From Rhodoferax aquaticus (GTDB lineage: Bacteria; Pseudomonadota; Gammaproteobacteria; Burkholderiales; Burkholderiaceae_C): a DNA stretch of 64,000 bases. The position numbers and the translations under genes are program-made. Location: positions 4,588,001-4,652,000 of the forward strand of contig NZ_CP036282.1 of the NCBI RefSeq assembly GCF_006974105.1, read 5' to 3'. Below the pieces are notes generated by a model. It saw nothing but the letters and a program-made list of their open reading frames with translations. It did no database searches and had not been told where the DNA came from. Of the stretch, positions 45,222-56,633 are shown piece by piece (position 1 is the stretch's first letter; each line of letters opens with the position of its first letter).

Positions 45222-45276
45222 CTGCTAGCGCAGTTGGAATGTGCGCTAGCTGCTACTATTTTTATAGTATTGATGA
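45222..45276. repeat. Dispersed intergenic repeat, copy 6, with a 9-bp inverted repeat
   Basis: GCTAGCGCA (45224-45232) and TGCGCTAGC (45242-45250) form a perfect 9-bp stem, followed by TGCTACTATTTTTATAG, the core of the repeat family. It sits between the dienoyl-CoA reductase and isomerase genes and could act on transcript stability or termination. Confidence 0.6.
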
Positions 45277-45285
45277 ATCAGAAGC

Positions 45286-47871
<2,586 letters not shown>

Positions 47872-47874
47872 TTA

Positions 47875-47888
47875 TGCAACTGGTTGCA
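47875..47888. promoter_or_regulatory. PadR operator candidate 2
   Basis: TGCAACTGGTTGCA, extended to ATGCAACTGGTTGCAT. It is the better of the pair and lies 32 bases before the padR start, so autorepression is likely. Confidence 0.7.
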
Positions 47889-47919
47889 TAGCTAGAGAGC
47901 TACCCTTAGACTCACCCCC

Positions 47920-48456
47920 ATGTCGCTTGCCCACGCCGTACTCACCTCCCTTATCGAAAAACCGTCCTCAGGCTACGAACTGGCGCGCCGGTTTGACAAG
48001 TCCATCGGCTACTTCTGGCACGCCACCCACCAGCAGATCTACCGCGAACTGGCCCGCATGGAAGAAAAAGGCTGGATCGTCTCCGACTCCGCCCCCGACG
48101 CCGGCGCCACCCGCAAGCGCGAATACAAGGTGCTGCTTGCGGGCCGCGCCGAGCTGGTGCGCTGGACCCGCGAACCCGCAGCGCCCATGGATTTGCGCGA
48201 TGAATTCATCGTAAAACTGCGTGCCGATGCGGCGCTGGACGAGGTGGACTTGAGTGCCGAGCTGCGCGCCCGCATGGCACAGCACACCGAGAAGCTGGCG
48301 CACTACCGGGCTATTGAGGCGCGCGACTTTTCACGGGGCGACGCGATGTCCCGGGCTGCGCGACTCCAGCATCTGATCCTCAAGAAGGGGATCCTGTATG
48401 AGGAAGGTAGCATCGCCTGGGCACTGGAGGCGTTGAAGGTGCTGGAGGGCGCTTAA
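47920..48456 (+). CDS. PadR family transcriptional regulator
   Basis: 178 residues. N-terminal PadR winged helix (LTSLIEKPSSGYELARRFDKSIGYFWHATHQQIYRELARMEEKGWI) and a C-terminal helical Vir_act-type dimerisation domain. Divergent from fadH, with two matching palindromes in the 126-base spacer. It likely represses the dienoyl-CoA module until an aromatic or acyl ligand is present. Confidence 0.93.
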   Translation: MSLAHAVLTSLIEKPSSGYELARRFDKSIGYFWHATHQQIYRELARMEEKGWIVSDSAPDAGATRKREYKVLLAGRAELVRWTREPAAPMDLRDEFIVKLRADAALDEVDLSAELRARMAQHTEKLAHYRAIEARDFSRGDAMSRAARLQHLILKKGILYEEGSIAWALEALKVLEGA

Positions 48457-48607
48457 CGGGCCGGTTGACATAAATAAAGCGGGCGTCGTAGTCGCTATGG
48501 GGCAAGACAAAACCCCATCACTCTCAAAAAGCCCCCCCAATGCCCCGCTTGTTCTCGCTTTAGTTTTGGCGGTGGAACCTCAGAATTTGCGCAACTGAGG
48601 AGATCGC

Positions 48608-48985
48608 ATGGCTTTGCAATACCAACTGAAAGAGGGCAGCTATTGTTTGTATGACCTGAGCACACCGCAAAGTGTGGCCACAGGGGAGCACCGGCTGCGC
48701 TTGAAGACCGACACCGTGGCCATTGCCTTTGACGCCAGCACCGGCAAGCTGCACGACCATGGGGCGCCTGGGCGCATTCAGTCGTGGGCGACTTCGGCAC
48801 GGCGGCGGTTGCGCGCATCCGGCGCACATGACAGTGCCAATGACATTGTGGTGGTCTCCGGTCCACTGCCGGTGGACGAAATCAACAAATGCTTGGCCAT
48901 CAAAGGCTACTGTGGGCACCTGTATCGCCGCCTATCGAGCCTGCCGCACGGCAAGCTGATCAGCCGGGCACGCGCGGCCGCTTGA
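48608..48985 (+). CDS. Hypothetical protein, cytosolic
   Basis: 125 residues with a good GAGGAG ribosome binding site. Mixed alpha/beta, no signal peptide or membrane segment; basic C-terminus (LYRRLSSLPHGKLISRARAAA). Its end overlaps the convergent esterase gene by 26 bases. Not recognised. Confidence 0.6.
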   Translation: MALQYQLKEGSYCLYDLSTPQSVATGEHRLRLKTDTVAIAFDASTGKLHDHGAPGRIQSWATSARRRLRASGAHDSANDIVVVSGPLPVDEINKCLAIKGYCGHLYRRLSSLPHGKLISRARAAA

Positions 48986-49970
48986 GGGCTTGGTCTAAAA
49001 AGTCCAAGATCTTGCCTGCGTTGTCAGGCGCGTTGAATCGGGCACCCCCATGGTCTGCGCCCTCGATGGGCTCAAAGCGTACCTGGTCTTTGCCCAAGAC
49101 AGCGCCTGCCTTGGCCGCAAAGTTGACGGACTGGGTGATCGGAATATTGCGGTCAGCGGTACCGTGCTGGACATACAAGGGCGGGTCGTCGGGTGTGAGG
49201 TAGCTCAATGGATTGGCCTCTTGCACCAGTGTCTGCGCTTGCGGGGTGCCTATGACCTGCCCCAAATAGCGGGACTCGGCGGAAGATGGCGCGTTGGTAG
49301 CACCCATTCTGCCGCTGGTGCCCAGCGCAGCAAACTCTGCATCCATTGCTCCAAAGTCGATGGGCCCAAACCACACAATGGCTGCCTGCACTCTGTCAGA
49401 GGTATCCATCAGCCCCAGCGCAGGGTCGCTCAAGGCTTGAACCCCACCAGACAAAGCCGCCATGGCCGACAGGTTGCCGCCGGCAGAGCCTCCCCAGGTG
49501 GCAAAGCGGTTAGCGTCTAGTTGGTACTTCGCCGCATTGGCACGCAAAAAGCGTATGGCGGCCTTTACGTCATTCACCGCAGCAGGAAACTTTGCTTCGC
49601 TGCTTAAGCGATAGTTGATAGACGCCAGTGCATAGCCACGCTGCAGCCCCAGCAACATAGGCCCGATGTCGGCAGACTTGGAGCCCAGCATAAAACCGCC
49701 GCCATGGATTTCAATGATCAAAGGGTAAGGACCTTGGGCGTCGTTGGGTAGGTACAAGTCCAGCGTCTGCGCAGGCGACATGGCTGCATACGGCACATCC
49801 AAGAACTTGCTATGGATGCCCGAGGTATCGGCGCGCTGAGGCGCCATGGCGCCCGGCATCAACCCGCCCCCAGCGCTGCGCTGCACAGGCTCTGTCTGCG
49901 CGACGGCCGCGCCACTAAGCGCCACCACAGTGGCCCAAACCAAGCCCCGCATACCCCGTTGTTTTCTCAT
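48960..49970 (-). CDS. Secreted alpha/beta hydrolase (esterase/lipase, BD-FAE-like)
   Basis: 336 residues from the ATG at 49970, which has a perfect GGAGGT binding site; the frame upstream is not coding-like. Signal peptide (LVWATVVALSGAAVAQ). The oxyanion motif is EIHGGGFMLG and the nucleophile elbow WGGSAGGN; the likely acid and His lie in HGTADRNIP and GADHGGARF. It is probably a carboxylesterase in the periplasm. Substrate unknown. Confidence 0.87.
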   Translation of the reverse strand: MRKQRGMRGLVWATVVALSGAAVAQTEPVQRSAGGGLMPGAMAPQRADTSGIHSKFLDVPYAAMSPAQTLDLYLPNDAQGPYPLIIEIHGGGFMLGSKSADIGPMLLGLQRGYALASINYRLSSEAKFPAAVNDVKAAIRFLRANAAKYQLDANRFATWGGSAGGNLSAMAALSGGVQALSDPALGLMDTSDRVQAAIVWFGPIDFGAMDAEFAALGTSGRMGATNAPSSAESRYLGQVIGTPQAQTLVQEANPLSYLTPDDPPLYVQHGTADRNIPITQSVNFAAKAGAVLGKDQVRFEPIEGADHGGARFNAPDNAGKILDFLDQALKRPRVPG

Positions 49971-50216
49971 GGTGACCTCCAGATTTACCGTAATGATTTG
50001 CACACGGTTAGCTGCATCGTTTGCGCTTGTTAGGCCAGTGTATGCCGTGCATGTAAAGCGCGTGCAAAGGCAGTCGCCTTGCTTTGCCATACCCATGCCT
50101 ACGCAACGCATCGGCATCACTTAGACTGCTCTGAAGCCCCCCATGGTCTGCAGCCCCCTGTAATAAACCACGCCCATCTACGACCAAAGGCCATAATCTT
50201 CAAGAGGGTGAGTGGC

Positions 50217-50990
50217 ATGACAACACGGGCATCAACACACGGCACGCACAAGCCACCCGTACACCCGCCTTGGCGGCGAGCGGGCATCGCTATCGTTTGG
50301 CTACTGCCGATTGCTTCCATGGCTGCGCCCTTGGCATGCAGCATGACGTCTGGTGCACAGCGCACGCCGGTGATTGAGTTGTACACATCGGAAGGTTGCA
50401 GCTCCTGCCCACCGGCGGATAAGTGGCTGTCCACCTTGAAGGGCAAGGCCGTGGTGGCGCAAGCCTTTCACGTGGCCTACTGGGACTACATTGGTTGGAA
50501 GGACCGCTTTGCGTCCCCCGAGTTCACCCAGCGTCAACGCGACCAGGCGGCCACGCAAGGCTTAAACAGTATTTACACACCGCAATTGGTTCGCGATGGG
50601 CTGGATTGGCGCAACTGGCGGCAAGGCTCTGCTGCACAAGCTGAAGGCCCGGCAGGGGCCACAATTACCTTGCGCCGTAGTGCCGACAACATTAGTTTTG
50701 AAGCGCAGGTGCAACCCCTGGACCCCAACCGCCGCTGGTCCGCGTATTGGACGGTGACTGAGCACGGACACAGCTCACAAGTCAAGGCCGGAGAAAACGC
50801 GGGCGAGACTTTGCAGCACGACTTTGTGGTGCGCCAGTACGTGCCGGTGGGGCGCTACACGGGCAAGCAAACGCTACAGTTCACCGCCATCCCACAGCAG
50901 GCCGACCACCCCCGGCAAGTGAACCTGGTGCTCAGCGATGTGCAGACCAACGCCCCGCTACAGGCGGTGAGCCTGCAATGCCCGATGTAA
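50217..50990 (+). CDS. DUF1223 thioredoxin-like secreted protein
   Basis: 257 residues from the ATG at 50217 (GAGGGTGAG upstream). A hydrophobic signal segment (GIAIVWLLPIASMAAPLA) precedes a DUF1223 domain beginning VIELYTSEGCSSCPPADKWL, with a CSSCPP thioredoxin-like Cys pair. The family function is unknown; a periplasmic redox role is an inference. Confidence 0.88.
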   Translation: MTTRASTHGTHKPPVHPPWRRAGIAIVWLLPIASMAAPLACSMTSGAQRTPVIELYTSEGCSSCPPADKWLSTLKGKAVVAQAFHVAYWDYIGWKDRFASPEFTQRQRDQAATQGLNSIYTPQLVRDGLDWRNWRQGSAAQAEGPAGATITLRRSADNISFEAQVQPLDPNRRWSAYWTVTEHGHSSQVKAGENAGETLQHDFVVRQYVPVGRYTGKQTLQFTAIPQQADHPRQVNLVLSDVQTNAPLQAVSLQCPM

Positions 50991-51053
50991 ACCCGCCTTC
51001 AAGCATCACCTGCTAGCGCAACCTAGGAGTGTTCAAAGCCACAGAGGCACGCC

Positions 51054-51497
51054 TCAACCGCGCTTGGCAAACGTGCGGCGCACCGTAGCAGCACCTGCTC
51101 CGCTGCCGCTGTCTGGTGCGGTGGCGTGGGCGGTGGACACCGGCTGTGTGGGCGCACAGCGCAGGGCATCAAAGGTGGCGTTTAGCTCTTTCTTCAAGGT
51201 CTTGAGTTGGGCCATGTGCGCGTCGATTTGCGCCATCTTGGCTTTGAGTTGCTGCTCAATTTCTGTGCGGCCAAAGGTACCTTGGGCCACCTGCGGCAAG
51301 ATGGTTTGAATCTCGGCCAATGAAAAGCCCAGCCCCTGCGCCCCGCGCACAAAACGCAGCAAACCCACATGCGCCTCGGTGTAACTGCGATAACCGTTGG
51401 CTTGTCGCTGTGGCGCGCCAATCAGACCTTGTTTTTCGTAGTAGCGCACGGTGTCGGTGGACACCCCCACGGCTTTGGCGAGTTGACTGATATTCAT
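51054..51497 (-). CDS. MerR family transcriptional regulator
   Basis: 147 residues from ATG 51497. The N-terminal MerR DNA-binding domain (MNISQLAKAVGVSTDTVRYYEKQGLIGAPQRQANGYRSYT) is followed by a long coiled-coil dimer helix (EIEQQLKAKMAQIDAHMAQLKTLKKEL). A single Cys (in ALRCAPTQ) follows the helix, unlike the Cys pair of CueR. Divergent from an MBL-fold gene that it probably controls. Confidence 0.92.
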   Translation of the reverse strand: MNISQLAKAVGVSTDTVRYYEKQGLIGAPQRQANGYRSYTEAHVGLLRFVRGAQGLGFSLAEIQTILPQVAQGTFGRTEIEQQLKAKMAQIDAHMAQLKTLKKELNATFDALRCAPTQPVSTAHATAPDSGSGAGAATVRRTFAKRG

Positions 51498-51557
51498 GGT
51501 GGCGGATGCGTGGTGAGTTGGCGATGTGGCATGGCGACACCGCTGAACGATGAATGC

Positions 51558-51588
51558 TTGACATTGGAGCATAGACCAAGCTTTACGC
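51558..51588 (+). promoter_or_regulatory. Candidate MerR-type promoter of the MBL gene
   Basis: TTGACA (51558-51563) and TTTACG or TTACGC about 18-19 bases later, with TTGG/CCAA inverted arms in the spacer. The long spacer with an internal dyad is characteristic of MerR-activated promoters. The -10 box is weak. Confidence 0.5.
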
Positions 51589-51616
51589 TCGGTTCTTTTA
51601 CCCCATTGGACAAGCC

Positions 51617-52534
51617 ATGTTGCACCCTTTCAAGCTTTTGCTCACGCTCGTGTTGCCGGTTGTTTTAACAGCCGCGCTGCACGCCCAAACCACAAACCCC
51701 AAGCCCAGCGCCGCGCCTGAAGTGGGGGTTGCCATCATCAAAACATCGCAAGTGGCCGTGGTGGAGGCGCTGCTGGTACCTGGTGGCAGCCTCACCCAAC
51801 AAGTGGACTCCAACTTCTCAGCCTTTTTGATCAAGCACGGCAAGGACTACCTGTTGTTTGACACCGGCATGGGCAGCCAGATTGACGGCCAATACCAACA
51901 AGGCATGCCCATTTGGTGGCGCCCGTTTTTTAAGTACGACAAGCCCGTAGTCCCTGCGCGTGCGCAGCTCGACAAGGCTGGCATCGCCCCGCTGAAACGT
52001 GTGATCCTGAGCCACAGCCATTGGGACCATGCGGGCGGGGTGCAAGACTTTCCCGAAGCGAAAGTAGGCGTTGCTGCGGCAGAACTGGCGCTCATTCGCC
52101 ATCCCAGCACCGGCCCTGGCGGCACCTGGGAGTCGCAAATCAGCGCCGCCTCCATCCAGTGGGACGCACTGGCGTTTCAACCGGTCCCATTCAAGGGCTA
52201 TCCCGAAAGCCTAGACCTGTACCAAGACGGCAAAGTAGTGCTGGTACCCATGCCTGGCCACACCCCGGGCTCCATGGGCCTGTTTGTGACCACTGACTCG
52301 GGCACGCAGTACTTCTTCATAGGCGACGTGGCGTGGACCGTGGCCGCTTTGCAGCAGGGCGAGCCCAAGTTTTGGGTGGCCGGCAAACTGGTGGACGGCG
52401 ACGCGCAGCAGACCCAAAGCAGCCTAGAAAAGGTGCGCGCACTGATGCAGGCAGAGCCCAACTTGGTAGTAGTGCCCGCACACGACAGCGCAGTGCAAGG
52501 CGCTTTGGGCTACTTTCCGGCTTGGGTGCCGTGA
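51617..52534 (+). CDS. Secreted MBL-fold metallohydrolase (lactonase-like)
   Basis: 305 residues. Signal peptide (LLLTLVLPVVLTAALHAQ). Zinc motifs: SHSHWDHAGGVQDFP, then MPGHTPGSMGLF, and the bridging Asp in FIGDVAWT. The layout is like quorum-quenching AHL lactonases and related enzymes, but the substrate cannot be fixed. Divergent from MerR. Confidence 0.88.
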   Translation: MLHPFKLLLTLVLPVVLTAALHAQTTNPKPSAAPEVGVAIIKTSQVAVVEALLVPGGSLTQQVDSNFSAFLIKHGKDYLLFDTGMGSQIDGQYQQGMPIWWRPFFKYDKPVVPARAQLDKAGIAPLKRVILSHSHWDHAGGVQDFPEAKVGVAAAELALIRHPSTGPGGTWESQISAASIQWDALAFQPVPFKGYPESLDLYQDGKVVLVPMPGHTPGSMGLFVTTDSGTQYFFIGDVAWTVAALQQGEPKFWVAGKLVDGDAQQTQSSLEKVRALMQAEPNLVVVPAHDSAVQGALGYFPAWVP

Positions 52535-52631
52535 GCAGGTTCTGGTGAAGCGTCATCCGAGTGAGCGGTGGAGTTGGGCTGTCAGCCACCGCAGGGCTGC
52601 AAAGCAAAATCACCGTCTTTATGTCTGAGGC

Positions 52632-55600
52632 TTATCCCTTGCCCATGCAGGCGAGACACAGCGCCAGCGCCGTGTCCAGGTCCAAGTTCTGCAACGCTTC
52701 GTCCAGACCGTCGAGCGACTCCGCAGGTAGGCTCTGCAGCGTGGTGCGCAATTCGGCAAAGCGCTGCAAGGCCGCCAGATCCGACGCTTGAAGCAAACCG
52801 ACCAACTCCTGTAAAGCGGCGTGCGCTTGTGGGGTTGCCAGAGCCAATGGCGACGTTGGGGCTGACGCCGGTTCCAGCGCCTCCATTGCTTGGTGCAGCG
52901 ACGCGGCGGTACTGATGACCAAGGCTTCCAGCGTGGTCAGTGGCAGGGGCTTGGTGTCAGGTCTGGCATCTGCGCACAGGGTCTCCAGTCGGCCAGCCTC
53001 TTGGGCAAGCGCCGTGGCTCCCACCGTGCCGGCATTGCCTTTAAGGGTGTGCAGCAGCATGCAGGCTTGCGGGTGGGCACCTGTCTCAACCAACGCCCGT
53101 AAGTCCGCCACCACAGAGCCCAGCCCCTTAGAAAAATCGCGCGCGGTGCGCACATACAGGGACCTGAGGCCCGACATGCGCGCAATCGCGGTGCCCACGT
53201 CCAGCCCCGCAATGGACAGGGCCGCTTCGGCCAATACCTCTGGCACAGCGCCATGTGTATCCCCTCTACTTGGCGTAAACCGAGTGGTGCGAATCAACAG
53301 CGACACCAATTGCGCCATGTCAAAGGGTTTGCCCACATGGTCAGTCATGCCACGGGCCAGACACATTTCGCGGTCACCGGCCATGGCATTGGCGGTCATG
53401 GCCACAATGGGCAGCGCTGTCAACCCCAAGTCTTCGCGAATACGTTGGGTTGCGCCATAGCCGTCGAGCACGGGCATCTGAATGTCCATCAGCACCGCAT
53501 CAAACGGGGGCGCGGCAGCGCGCACCGCCTCCACGCCCAGCAGCCCATTGGCGGCCAGGGACACCACGGCCCCCTCCATGGTCAGCAATTCCTCGGCCAC
53601 CTGTTGGTTGATCAGATTGTCTTCCACCACCAGAATGCGCATGCCGTTGAGCTGGCGCAAACTGCTGCCCCCGCGCGCCGACTGCCTGACCCTAGAGTGG
53701 CCCGGGGCTTGCTCATCGGCCGCTTCCCGCAACATAGAAGCAGTGACCGGCTTGACCAAAAAGCCGTGCAACAGGGCTTGCTCGTCGGGCGAGCGCTGCG
53801 ACAGGTTCTCTCGGCCATGGGCGCTCACCATGACGGTGCGCAGTGGCGCAAGACCACTTTGGGCACACCATTGCTGCAAAGCGGCTGTTGTCTGCCAGCC
53901 GTCCATCTCAGGCATCTGCCAGTCCATGTAGACCACGTCGTAGGGTGGCTCACTGTTGGGCCCATGGGTAGCAGCAACCAAGGCCAGGGCCTGCGCCCCG
54001 CTGGTTGCCAGGTGGGCAGTCCAGCCCAGAGACTGCACCATGCGCACCAGCAAAGCCCCGGCAATCGGGTTGTCATCCACGACCAATGCGCGGCGCATCG
54101 CCGACTGGGTGCCCTGCGCGTTTTCCGCGTCCTCCAGGTCAGCGACCACCGGCAGCGTGATGGTGAAGAAAAAGGTGCTGCCCACACCGGGCGTGCTGTT
54201 GATGCCAATCTGTCCGCCCATGAGCTCGACCAAGCGCTTGCAAATGGCCAAGCCCAGCCCGGTGCCACCAAAACGGCGGGTGGTGGACGCCTCGGCCTGC
54301 GAGAAACCGCTAAAAATGTGTTGCTGGTGCTCCGGGGCAATGCCAATGCCGGTGTCCTGCACTGAAAACTGCACGGTGACCTCCTCGGCACTGCACGCCT
54401 GCACTTGCAGTGCCAGCACCACCTGCCCCACCGTGGTGAACTTGATGGCATTGCCGCACAGGTTAATCAGCACTTGCTGTAAGCGCATCGCATCGCCCAA
54501 CACCACCTCAGGCAAAGCAGGGTCTACGTCAAACAGCACCTCAATGTTTTTGGCACCCACATTGGCTGAGAGCACCACCGCCAGTTGGCGCAACAGGGCA
54601 TCAGGCCGCAGGGGTTCCCGCTCCAGCGTCATCTTGCCGGCGTCCACCTTGGAGAAGTCCAAAATGTCGTTGAGTAGGCCCAACAGCGACTTGGCAGCGC
54701 CCTCGGTCTTGCTGGCGTAGTCTCTTTGGCGCGACGTTAAGTCGGTGTGTTGCAGCAGGGCGAGCATGCCCAAGATCGCATTCATAGGGGTGCGAATCTC
54801 GTGGCTCATATTGGCCAGAAACTGGCCTTTGCTCTGGCTGGCGGCCTCCGCCTGGTCACGGGCCTCTTTGAGCGATTGGGCATGGTGAACAGCCTCGGTG
54901 ACGTCAATGTTGGTGCCGACCACGCTCACCGCTTGGCCATGTGCGTCTCTCCCGAGTCGACCAAAACCGCGCATGTGGCGTACAGTGCCATCTGGCCACA
55001 CGACCCTGAACTCGCTGAAAAAGTCAGCCCCTGTCAACAAGGTCCGTTGGAAAGCAGCATCAGCCGCGCCTATATCGTCAGGGTGCACATGAGCCGCCCA
55101 AAAGCCGTAATCACGGGCTTCTGTGCAGGGCTCCAAGCCGTGCAAACGGTAACTCTGGGCGTCCCAAATGAGTTCCCCCGTCACCAAATTGAGGTCCCAA
55201 ACACCTATGCCACTGCTCTCTGTGGCCAATCGCACCTTCTCTTGCGCCGCAAGCAACTCACTGGACAAGGCGGTCAGCGCACGTTCTCGCTCAGCCAGGG
55301 CACGCGCGCTGGCCTCAGCACGGTTGCGGGCCTCTAGCAATTCAGCTTCAAACCGGCTGCGCTCACGCGATACAAACAGCACCCAGTGGTAGAACTCCAT
55401 GTCCCCATCGAGCCAGCGTTTGCAGTTGGCCAAGACCGGCGTACGCGCACCCTGCCGGTCCAGCACCTCCAGCTTGATTTCTTGAAGGTGCCCGTCGTGC
55501 AGCACCATGGGCAACAAGTGGGTTTGCAAGAAGATGCGACTGGGCACCGGAAGCATGCCCTCCATGGACTGGCCGCACCACCGCTGGCTGTCACCCCCCA

Positions 55601-55691
55601 CCAAGTCCAGCAAACTGGCGTTGACCGTCGCGATACGTCCGTATCGATCAGTGACCAATACCGGGCAAGGCAGTGTGTCGAAGGATTGCAA
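52632..55691 (-). CDS. PAS-PAS hybrid histidine kinase with two receivers and an HPt domain
   Basis: 1019 residues from the TTG at 55691, 14 bases after the upstream hydrolase stop; an in-frame TTG at 55763 would overlap that gene. No ATG serves. Order: PAS (5-110, FDTLPCPVLVTDRYGRI), coiled coil, PAS_3 (160-265), HisKA with His297 (FLANMSHEIRTPMN), HATPase (GNAIKF, DTGIGI, GGTGLGL), receiver 1 (Asp590), receiver 2 (Asp736), HPt (His881, HTLKGNAG). No membrane segment, so it is a cytosolic sensor with a complete internal phosphorelay. It likely senses a product of the RsbQ-like hydrolase. Confidence 0.93.
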   Translation of the reverse strand: MQSFDTLPCPVLVTDRYGRIATVNASLLDLVGGDSQRWCGQSMEGMLPVPSRIFLQTHLLPMVLHDGHLQEIKLEVLDRQGARTPVLANCKRWLDGDMEFYHWVLFVSRERSRFEAELLEARNRAEASARALAERERALTALSSELLAAQEKVRLATESSGIGVWDLNLVTGELIWDAQSYRLHGLEPCTEARDYGFWAAHVHPDDIGAADAAFQRTLLTGADFFSEFRVVWPDGTVRHMRGFGRLGRDAHGQAVSVVGTNIDVTEAVHHAQSLKEARDQAEAASQSKGQFLANMSHEIRTPMNAILGMLALLQHTDLTSRQRDYASKTEGAAKSLLGLLNDILDFSKVDAGKMTLEREPLRPDALLRQLAVVLSANVGAKNIEVLFDVDPALPEVVLGDAMRLQQVLINLCGNAIKFTTVGQVVLALQVQACSAEEVTVQFSVQDTGIGIAPEHQQHIFSGFSQAEASTTRRFGGTGLGLAICKRLVELMGGQIGINSTPGVGSTFFFTITLPVVADLEDAENAQGTQSAMRRALVVDDNPIAGALLVRMVQSLGWTAHLATSGAQALALVAATHGPNSEPPYDVVYMDWQMPEMDGWQTTAALQQWCAQSGLAPLRTVMVSAHGRENLSQRSPDEQALLHGFLVKPVTASMLREAADEQAPGHSRVRQSARGGSSLRQLNGMRILVVEDNLINQQVAEELLTMEGAVVSLAANGLLGVEAVRAAAPPFDAVLMDIQMPVLDGYGATQRIREDLGLTALPIVAMTANAMAGDREMCLARGMTDHVGKPFDMAQLVSLLIRTTRFTPSRGDTHGAVPEVLAEAALSIAGLDVGTAIARMSGLRSLYVRTARDFSKGLGSVVADLRALVETGAHPQACMLLHTLKGNAGTVGATALAQEAGRLETLCADARPDTKPLPLTTLEALVISTAASLHQAMEALEPASAPTSPLALATPQAHAALQELVGLLQASDLAALQRFAELRTTLQSLPAESLDGLDEALQNLDLDTALALCLACMGKG

Positions 55692-55705
55692 GGGGTAAGC
55701 GGTGC

Positions 55706-56500
55706 CTAAATGAATGCACGAATCAACTCGATCACCGCTTGCGGGTGGCTCATGTGGGCGCAATGGCCCGACACGTCCAACACCTTCAAGGTGCTGTTGC
55801 GCAAATGGGCATGCACAAATTCGCCTACGGCCAAGGGCGCGAGCGTGTCGTGTCGGTGCTGAATGACCAGGCAGTCTTGGCCCACTTTGGCCAAGTCGGC
55901 CCGGTTATCGGAAAAGAACGTGGTCTGTGCAAACACCCGTGCAGCCACCGGGTCGGTAGAGCAAAAGCTGTTGGAGAGTTCCCGTGTCACTGCGCCCGAC
56001 TCGTCTTGTGACGCGATGACGGGCGCCAGGTAGTTGGCCCAACCGATGTAGTTTTGATCCATCAACGCCAGCAAGCCCTCTAGGTCCGCGCGCTCAAATC
56101 CACCGACATAGCCTTCTGCATCATTCACAAAGCACGGATTGGGGCCCAAGAGCACCAACTTACGGAACAGCTCGGGCCTGGCAATGGCGGCCAACACGCC
56201 AATGCTGCAACTGACAGAGTGGCCGATGTAGATCACATCGCCCTTCAGGCTCAGGGCGTCACACACCTCGATCAGATCTTGGGCGTAGCCCTGCAGCGAT
56301 GCGTAGCGTTGGGGGTCAAAAGCGCCTATGTCAGACTGGCCACTGCCCACATAGTCAAACAACACCTGCTGGGTTTCACCCACAAAGGCGGGGGTAATGC
56401 GGTCCCACATGTTCTGGCTGCAGCCAAACCCATGCCCGTAGACCAAGGTCGGGCCAGAGCCCTCTAAGACATGCACATTGTTGCGTCGCAGAACTGTCAT
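55706..56500 (-). CDS. RsbQ-like alpha/beta hydrolase
   Basis: 264 residues. Catalytic triad Ser95 (YIGHSVSCS), Asp218 (RHDTLAP) and His246 (SGHCAHMSHP), each one position from Bacillus RsbQ Ser96/Asp219/His247, so the alignment is essentially gapless. RsbQ and the plant KAI2/D14 receptors share this fold and act in signalling. In Bacillus RsbQ is needed by the PAS phosphatase RsbP. Here the next gene, 14 bases on, is a PAS hybrid kinase, so an analogous sensing pair is likely. Confidence 0.92.
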   Translation of the reverse strand: MTVLRRNNVHVLEGSGPTLVYGHGFGCSQNMWDRITPAFVGETQQVLFDYVGSGQSDIGAFDPQRYASLQGYAQDLIEVCDALSLKGDVIYIGHSVSCSIGVLAAIARPELFRKLVLLGPNPCFVNDAEGYVGGFERADLEGLLALMDQNYIGWANYLAPVIASQDESGAVTRELSNSFCSTDPVAARVFAQTTFFSDNRADLAKVGQDCLVIQHRHDTLAPLAVGEFVHAHLRNSTLKVLDVSGHCAHMSHPQAVIELIRAFI

Positions 56501-56633
56501 GAGAGCCTTTCAAGGTGGGGTCAAAAGAGGATAGCACCACGCCCTATTCTTGGCAAAGATCCATCCAGCTAGCAGAACACCGGCATTGAATGGCTCAAAT
56601 CAGTCATCCCTTGAGGGCATGTCAAGGAAAGTA

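Noticed and set aside
52565..52592. GCGGTGG/CCACCGC inverted repeat between convergent genes
   Set aside because: A 7-bp stem with a 14-base loop and no T tract on either strand, so not convincing as a terminator.
53253..54365. 370-codon plus-strand frame
   Set aside because: Antisense to the hybrid kinase; Gln/His/Arg-rich with no domain.
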